From Campylobacterota bacterium (lineage in GTDB: Bacteria > Campylobacterota > Campylobacteria > Campylobacterales > Sulfurovaceae), in assembly GCA_022600655.1 (NCBI GenBank), contig JAHZJZ010000363.1, forward strand, positions 1 through 10,655: a stretch of 10,655 bases of DNA. The letters run 5' to 3'. The notes beneath the pieces are model-generated. The model searched no databases and was not told the DNA's origin. It saw only the letters and a program-made list of their open reading frames with translations. Made by a program: the position numbers and the translations under genes. This document shows, piece by piece, positions 7,101 to 10,655 of this stretch; the first letter of the stretch is position 1; each line of letters begins with the position of its first letter.

Positions 7101-7106
7101 TATTAT
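7101..7106 (+). promoter_or_regulatory. Putative -10 box of the DUF309 gene
   Basis: TATTAT ends 22 bases before the GTG start at 7129 and would give a leader of about 15 nt with AAGGAG (7118-7122 region) as the ribosome binding site. It occupies the same bases as the opposite-strand -10 element, so the two divergent promoters may exclude each other. Confidence 0.35.
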
Positions 7107-7110
7107 AGCA
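7102..7110 (-). promoter_or_regulatory. Extended -10 promoter of the three-gene envelope operon
   Basis: The minus strand reads TGCTATAAT, a perfect extended -10 element, 33 bases before the ATG at 7069, giving a leader of about 25 nt. No -35 box is evident. It overlaps the best -10 candidate of the divergent DUF309 gene. Confidence 0.55.
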
Positions 7111-7128
7111 TCAAACAAGGAGTAAATT

Positions 7129-7476
7129 GTGTTAAAAGAGAATCACGATTTAGGAGGAGCATTAAAAGCCTATATTCAGCTCTTATATAATGAAAGCTAT
7201 TTTTATGCCCATGAGGTACTTGAAGAGGCATGGCATCCTCTACGTAAATCTAAACATCCACTTAGCAACCTTGTTAAAGGTTTGATTAATGCTGCTATTG
7301 CTTTTGAACATCTTAAACGTAATAGAGAAGATGCCCATAGAAAAGCTCAAACAGTTATTGCTTCTTATGAACGACATAAATCTTTAGCTGTTAAAGGTAT
7401 CATTTACTACGAACTTTTTATGGAAGCAACAAAACAAATTGAAGCATTAAAAACGACTAATTTACTTTTTAGATAA
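7129..7476 (+). CDS. DUF309 family protein
   Basis: A 115-aa, mostly helical cytoplasmic protein. It carries the DUF309 signature near the N-terminus: FYAHEVLEEAWH (25-36), with His28, Glu29 and Glu32/33 in the pattern typical of the family, followed by helices rich in Ala, Lys and Glu (48-66, 66-84). The His/Glu cluster could be a metal or nucleotide site, but the biochemical role of DUF309 is not established. The GTG start is preferred because AAGGAG lies about six bases upstream and no ATG fits. It is divergent from the envelope operon and followed 42 bases later by the small membrane protein gene, with which it may be cotranscribed. Length is normal for the family. Confidence 0.85.
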   Translation: MLKENHDLGGALKAYIQLLYNESYFYAHEVLEEAWHPLRKSKHPLSNLVKGLINAAIAFEHLKRNREDAHRKAQTVIASYERHKSLAVKGIIYYELFMEATKQIEALKTTNLLFR

Positions 7477-7518
7477 AAAATGATATAAATTATTAAAATC
7501 ATAATAAAGGATTATGCC

Positions 7519-7725
7519 ATGAGCTTAGAAGGTGAACCGTCATTAAATCAGATTGATGACTACAATAATAATGAGTCAAAAGAGAAACGAAATACAGTAC
7601 GTTTGGTTATTATAGGGCTTATTGTACTAGGTACAATTTATGCTGTTATTAAATATAACAACACTACACCAAGTGATTATGTAGGAACAGCTGAAAATCC
7701 TGGTATTGATACCACCAAACGATAA
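7519..7725 (+). CDS. Small single-pass membrane protein of unknown function
   Basis: A 68-aa protein with a polar, acidic and Asn-rich N-terminal part (1-20), a basic KEKR patch (21-24), one transmembrane helix at about 28-45 (VRLVIIGLIVLGTIYAVI), and a short polar tail containing TAENPGID. The basic residues just before the helix suggest the N-terminus stays in the cytoplasm and the tail faces the periplasm. There is no cleavable signal. AAAGG lies eight bases before the ATG; another ATG at 7514 is out of frame. I recognise no family. It follows the DUF309 gene and is closed by a strong terminator, which supports it being a transcribed gene. Confidence 0.75.
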   Translation: MSLEGEPSLNQIDDYNNNESKEKRNTVRLVIIGLIVLGTIYAVIKYNNTTPSDYVGTAENPGIDTTKR

Positions 7726-7742
7726 ATATTCTAAAATCTTCT

Positions 7743-7782
7743 CTGCTTACCCCTTACATTAATGTAGAGGTAAGTAGTTTTT
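7743..7782 (+). terminator. Intrinsic terminator after the small membrane protein gene
   Basis: A long hairpin at 7743-7777 has a 9-bp base (CTGCTTACC with GGTAAGTAG, one G-T pair), then a C/A mismatch and a bulge before an upper stem around ACATTAATGT. TTTTT follows directly at 7778-7782. This is the canonical Rho-independent form on the plus strand. Confidence 0.85.
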
Positions 7783-7909
7783 ATACGCACTTTGTTACTC
7801 TTTGTTCTCTTAATATTTAATGCAATGTGTAAGAAAGAAACAGATAATCAAGATAATTTTTCCGAAAACCGACTTTAATTCTCCTATTCAAAAAATATTG
7901 CTAAACTCA

Positions 7910-7918
7910 TGCTATTAA
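7910..7918 (+). promoter_or_regulatory. Putative extended -10 promoter of the isocitrate dehydrogenase gene
   Basis: TGCTATTAA lies 20 bases before the ATG, giving a short leader of about 14 nt. An A/T-rich block (CAAAAAATATTG, 7890-7900) is found where a -35 box would be. The upstream gap 7783-7909 holds no ORF or strong structure. Confidence 0.45.
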
Positions 7919-7938
7919 ATTACACATAAGGACGACAT

Positions 7939-10116
7939 ATGTCATTACCAAAAATTATCTGGTCAAAAATCGATGAGGCTCCAGCACTAGCTACTTATTC
8001 ACTGTTACCAATCGTAAACGCATTTACACAAGCAGCAGGTGTAGAAGTTGTTGAGAGTGATATCTCACTTGCAGGTAGAGTACTTGCAGCAATGGGAAAA
8101 GCTGAAGATGAGTTATCTAAGTTAGGTGAGGTTGTTTTACAACCAGATGGAAACATTATTAAGCTTCCAAACATCTCTGCTTCAGTTGGTCAGCTTAAAG
8201 ATTGTATCGCTGAGCTTCAAGGTCAAGGTTACGATATTCCTAACTATCCTGAAAACCCAGCAAACGCTGAAGAAGAAGCTATCCAAGCAAAATATGCTGG
8301 TTGTCTAGGTTCTGCTGTTAACCCAGTACTTAGAGAAGGAAACTCAGACAGAAGAGCAGCCGTTGCTGTTAAGAAGTTTGCACAGAACAACCCACACAGA
8401 CTTAGAGCATTCTCTGAAAATTCAAAAGCAAGAGTTGCACACATGGCTGGAGATGGAGATTTCTTCTCAAATGAGCAATCAATTACTTGTGGTGGAGATG
8501 CAAAAGTAACCATCGCACTTAACGGTAAAGAGTTAACTTCTATTGATGCAATTGAGGGTGAAGTTCTTGATGGTACATTTATGTCTATTGCTAAGCTTAG
8601 AGCGTTCTACAAAAAGACTATCGAAGAGGCAAAAGCTGACGATGTTATCTGGTCACTACACCTAAAAGCTACTATGATGAAAATCTCTGATCCAATTATG
8701 TTCGGTCACGGATTTGAAGTATTCTTCGAAGATGTATTCGCTAAACATGCTGACACATTCGCAGAGTTAAATGTAAACCCTAACATGGGTATGAGTGACT
8801 TAGAGAAGAAAATCGCTGGTCACGCTAAAGAGGCTGAAATCAAAGCTGATTTCTTAGCTGCACTTGAGTCTGACTCTCCAAAACTTGCAATGGTTGATTC
8901 TGACAAAGGTACAACAAACTTCAACGCATCAAACGATGTAATTATCGATGCTTCTATGCCTGTAGTGGTTCGTGAAGGTGGTAAGCAGTGGGATAGAACT
9001 GGTGCTGCTGGTGAGACTGTTGCTGTTGTTCCAGATAGTACTTACGCAATGTTCCACGAAGAGATGGTAGCTGACTGTGTTAAAAATGGTCAATACGATG
9101 TAAGCACAATGGGTGCAATGCAAAATATCGGTCTTATGGCTCAAAAAGCTGAAGAGTATGGTTCTCACCCAACAACATTTGAACTTGAAGAAGCTGGTAC
9201 AGTAACTGTTTCTGCTGGTGATAAAGTTCTTATGTCTTTTGAGTGTGAAGCTGGAGATATCTGGAGACTTGCTAGAACAAAAGATATTCCAATCAGAGAC
9301 TGGGTAAGACTTACAGTTGAGAGAACAAGATTAGAGGGTATCCCTGCAATCTTCTGGTTAGACGAAAACAGAGCTCACGATGCTGAACTTATCAAAAAAG
9401 TAAACACCTACCTTGCTGACCATGACACTGATGGACTTGATATTCAGTTCATGAAAGTTACAGATGCTACTAGATTTACAAATGCTAGAGTAAGAGAAGG
9501 TAAAAATACTATCGCTGCAACTGGTAACGTACTAAGAGACCACTTAACAGATATGTACCCAATCTTAGAGCTTGGAACATCTGCTAAAATGCTCTCTATC
9601 GTTCCATTGATTGCTGGTGGTGGACTGTATGAGACAGGTGCTGGTGGTTCTGCTCCTAAGCATGTTGACCAATTCCTTGCAGAGGGTCACTTAAGATGGG
9701 ATTCTCTTGGTGAGTTCTTGGCACTAGCTGAGTCACTAAGATTTATCGGAAACAAGCATGACGATGCTAAACTGGCAGCTCTTACAGCTGGTCTTGATGC
9801 TGCTAACCAAGGTTACCTTGACAACAACAAAGCACCAGGTAGAAAGTGTGGAGAGCCAGACAACAAAGCGTCTCACTTCTTTGTAGCTCAATACTGGGCA
9901 AACGCTCTTGCTGAGTCTGACAACGCTGAGTTATCTGCTAAGTTCACACCAGTTGCTGCTGCACTTACAGAGAATGAAGATAAGATTATGGCAGAGCTTC
10001 TTGCTGTTGCTGGAACTGCTCAAGATGTTGGTGGTTACTTCCATCCAAATGACGAGATGGCTAGTAAGGCTATGAGACCTTCGGCTACTTTGAATGCTAT
10101 TATTGATGGGATATAA
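7939..10116 (+). CDS. Monomeric NADP-dependent isocitrate dehydrogenase
   Basis: Interconverts isocitrate and 2-oxoglutarate plus CO2 with NADP(H), in the cytoplasm. The 725-aa protein belongs to the large monomeric IDH family (about 740 aa), unrelated in length to the homodimeric Icd. Family blocks run throughout: DEAPALATYSLLPI (12-25), NPVLREGNSDRR (128-139; S136 substrate), D337 and Y407 in conserved blocks, GNVLRDHLTD (529-538; R533 and metal-binding D534/D538), ELGTSAKMLSIVPL, GAGGSAPKHV (H575), HLRWDSLGEFLAL (R586) and the NNKAPGRK block (R635). The last three residues match, from memory of the Azotobacter enzyme, NADP-binding His589, Arg600 and Arg649. AAGGA precedes the ATG by six bases. 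Arginine is AGA in 24 of 25 codons, unlike dnaE, which suggests high expression. In autotrophic Campylobacterota the enzyme can run reductively in the reverse TCA cycle; that use here is inference. Confidence 0.97.
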   Translation: MSLPKIIWSKIDEAPALATYSLLPIVNAFTQAAGVEVVESDISLAGRVLAAMGKAEDELSKLGEVVLQPDGNIIKLPNISASVGQLKDCIAELQGQGYDIPNYPENPANAEEEAIQAKYAGCLGSAVNPVLREGNSDRRAAVAVKKFAQNNPHRLRAFSENSKARVAHMAGDGDFFSNEQSITCGGDAKVTIALNGKELTSIDAIEGEVLDGTFMSIAKLRAFYKKTIEEAKADDVIWSLHLKATMMKISDPIMFGHGFEVFFEDVFAKHADTFAELNVNPNMGMSDLEKKIAGHAKEAEIKADFLAALESDSPKLAMVDSDKGTTNFNASNDVIIDASMPVVVREGGKQWDRTGAAGETVAVVPDSTYAMFHEEMVADCVKNGQYDVSTMGAMQNIGLMAQKAEEYGSHPTTFELEEAGTVTVSAGDKVLMSFECEAGDIWRLARTKDIPIRDWVRLTVERTRLEGIPAIFWLDENRAHDAELIKKVNTYLADHDTDGLDIQFMKVTDATRFTNARVREGKNTIAATGNVLRDHLTDMYPILELGTSAKMLSIVPLIAGGGLYETGAGGSAPKHVDQFLAEGHLRWDSLGEFLALAESLRFIGNKHDDAKLAALTAGLDAANQGYLDNNKAPGRKCGEPDNKASHFFVAQYWANALAESDNAELSAKFTPVAAALTENEDKIMAELLAVAGTAQDVGGYFHPNDEMASKAMRPSATLNAIIDGI

Positions 10117-10126
10117 TCAATAGGTT

Positions 10127-10158
10127 TTCTGCCCCTTTTTGGGGTGGGAGTTTTCTTT
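10127..10158 (+). terminator. Intrinsic terminator of the isocitrate dehydrogenase gene
   Basis: GCCCC (10131-10135), a TTTTT loop and GGGGTG (10141-10146) form a GC-rich stem that can extend through wobble pairs to about 10 bp. TTTTCTTT follows at 10151-10158. It starts about 10 bases after the TAA stop. Confidence 0.8.
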
Positions 10159-10192
10159 AATCTACAGTAGTCCTCTTTATCATTATAATACA

Positions 10193-10200
10193 CCCCCCCC
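10193..10200. repeat. Homopolymeric C8 tract between convergent genes
   Basis: Eight consecutive C residues (G8 on the minus strand) in otherwise AT-rich DNA. It lies 28 bases beyond the stop of the LysM gene and after the terminator of the isocitrate dehydrogenase gene, so slippage would not shift either reading frame. Homopolymeric G/C tracts of this size are known phase-variation sites in Campylobacter and Helicobacter, usually inside or just before genes. Confidence 0.7.
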
Positions 10201-10228
10201 TTAACCTATTACTGCTTCATATATCTTT

Positions 10229-10655
10229 TTACTGAACCAAATCTAATGAAATAAATATACGCTGACCAATATAAATAATATTTTCATTGGGAATAGAGAC
10301 TTCATTATCTTTTTGTATTTTCTTGTAATTTGAAGCTTTACCTGTTATATTACGAGATATTGAAGATAAAGTATCTCCTTTTTTTACGGTGTAGACATAA
10401 AACTCTTTACCATTAATCGTAACTTTTTTCGAATCTTCTTTAATTACTTCTCTATTGTCACGATTATATAATGCTATTTCATAGTCAGATTCATCATAGT
10501 CACATGATATATTAAATAATTTTTTTTCTAACTTTTCAAGAGATTTAGGACGATACAGTTGTTGTTCTGGAAGATACTTCTCCTTGGATAAAAATCGAAT
10601 CACTACACTTGTATGAAGTTCATCTAGCGATGATGGACCATTTCTATCAATTGTA
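10229..10655 (-). CDS. LysM domain protein, 3' part only (5' end beyond the window)
   Basis: The C-terminal 142 residues of a larger protein. A GTG at 10603 could be read as a start, but no ribosome binding site precedes it and the frame stays open to the window edge, reading TIDRNGPSSLDELHTSVV before it, so the gene is cut by the window. The end is a LysM domain (10244-10393): YTVKKGDTLSSIS, a middle block NYKKIQKDN and the closing IYIGQRIFI, the standard fold that binds peptidoglycan or other N-acetylglucosamine polymers. Before it lies a Lys/Glu-rich helix (YRPKSLEKLEKKLF) and an acidic stretch. The part upstream of LysM matches no domain I recognise. Its C-terminal LysM could anchor an envelope enzyme or belong to a secretion or tail-like assembly; the missing N-terminus decides this. 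Stop is TAA. Confidence 0.8.
   Translation of the reverse strand, partial: TIDRNGPSSLDELHTSVVIRFLSKEKYLPEQQLYRPKSLEKLEKKLFNISCDYDESDYEIALYNRDNREVIKEDSKKVTINGKEFYVYTVKKGDTLSSISRNITGKASNYKKIQKDNEVSIPNENIIYIGQRIFISLDLVQ

Noticed and set aside
7783..7909. Possible riboswitch or small RNA upstream of the isocitrate dehydrogenase gene
   Set aside because: No GC-rich stems or known conserved core can be seen, and the inferred promoter leaves only a 14-nt leader.
8126..9168. Short frames on both strands within the isocitrate dehydrogenase gene
   Set aside because: All overlap a strongly conserved enzyme and have no independent start signals.
10121..10228. Possible short gene or phase-variable extension through the C8 tract
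   Set aside because: All three minus-strand frames hit stops within a few codons on either side of the tract, so slippage would not join coding sequences.

Overview
The window looks like chromosomal DNA from a Campylobacterota (Epsilonproteobacteria) species, most likely an environmental, free-living relative of Sulfurimonas, Sulfurovum or Arcobacter. This rests on the AT-rich intergenic DNA, extended -10 promoters without clear -35 boxes, the style of the DnaE protein, and a monomeric isocitrate dehydrogenase. The genus is an inference; no marker RNA is present. No RNA gene, insertion sequence, phage or CRISPR is visible, and no stretch over 300 bases lacks a gene.

Layout. 1-3726: dnaE, the replicative DNA polymerase III alpha subunit, with a leader containing a small inverted repeat and a hairpin that includes its stop codon. 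3733-4627: two divergent small envelope genes, a 63-aa lipoprotein (minus) and a 168-aa outer-membrane beta-barrel protein (plus). 4636-7069: a tightly overlapping minus-strand operon of three exported proteins, in transcription order a 170-aa periplasmic protein of unknown function, an M23-family peptidoglycan endopeptidase lipoprotein with an intact zinc site, and a lipoprotein with two PKD-like Ig domains, a Thr/Pro-rich linker and a C-terminal CAP/SCP domain. 7129-7782: a DUF309 gene and a small single-pass membrane protein gene, closed by a good intrinsic terminator. 7910-10158: a monocistronic, strongly codon-optimised gene for monomeric NADP-dependent isocitrate dehydrogenase, with its own promoter and terminator. 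10229-10655: the 3' part of a minus-strand gene ending in a LysM domain, cut by the window edge.

How they work together. dnaE and the isocitrate dehydrogenase gene are independent housekeeping units. The middle of the window is devoted to the cell envelope: at least five signal-peptide proteins lie between 3733 and 7069, and the three-gene operon is arranged for coupled translation (overlaps of 4 nt and 1 nt, with Shine-Dalgarno sites inside the upstream coding sequences). That operon is the best candidate for something functionally new, but its individual domains are known families. I do not see a clearly undescribed defence, mobile or biosynthetic system here.
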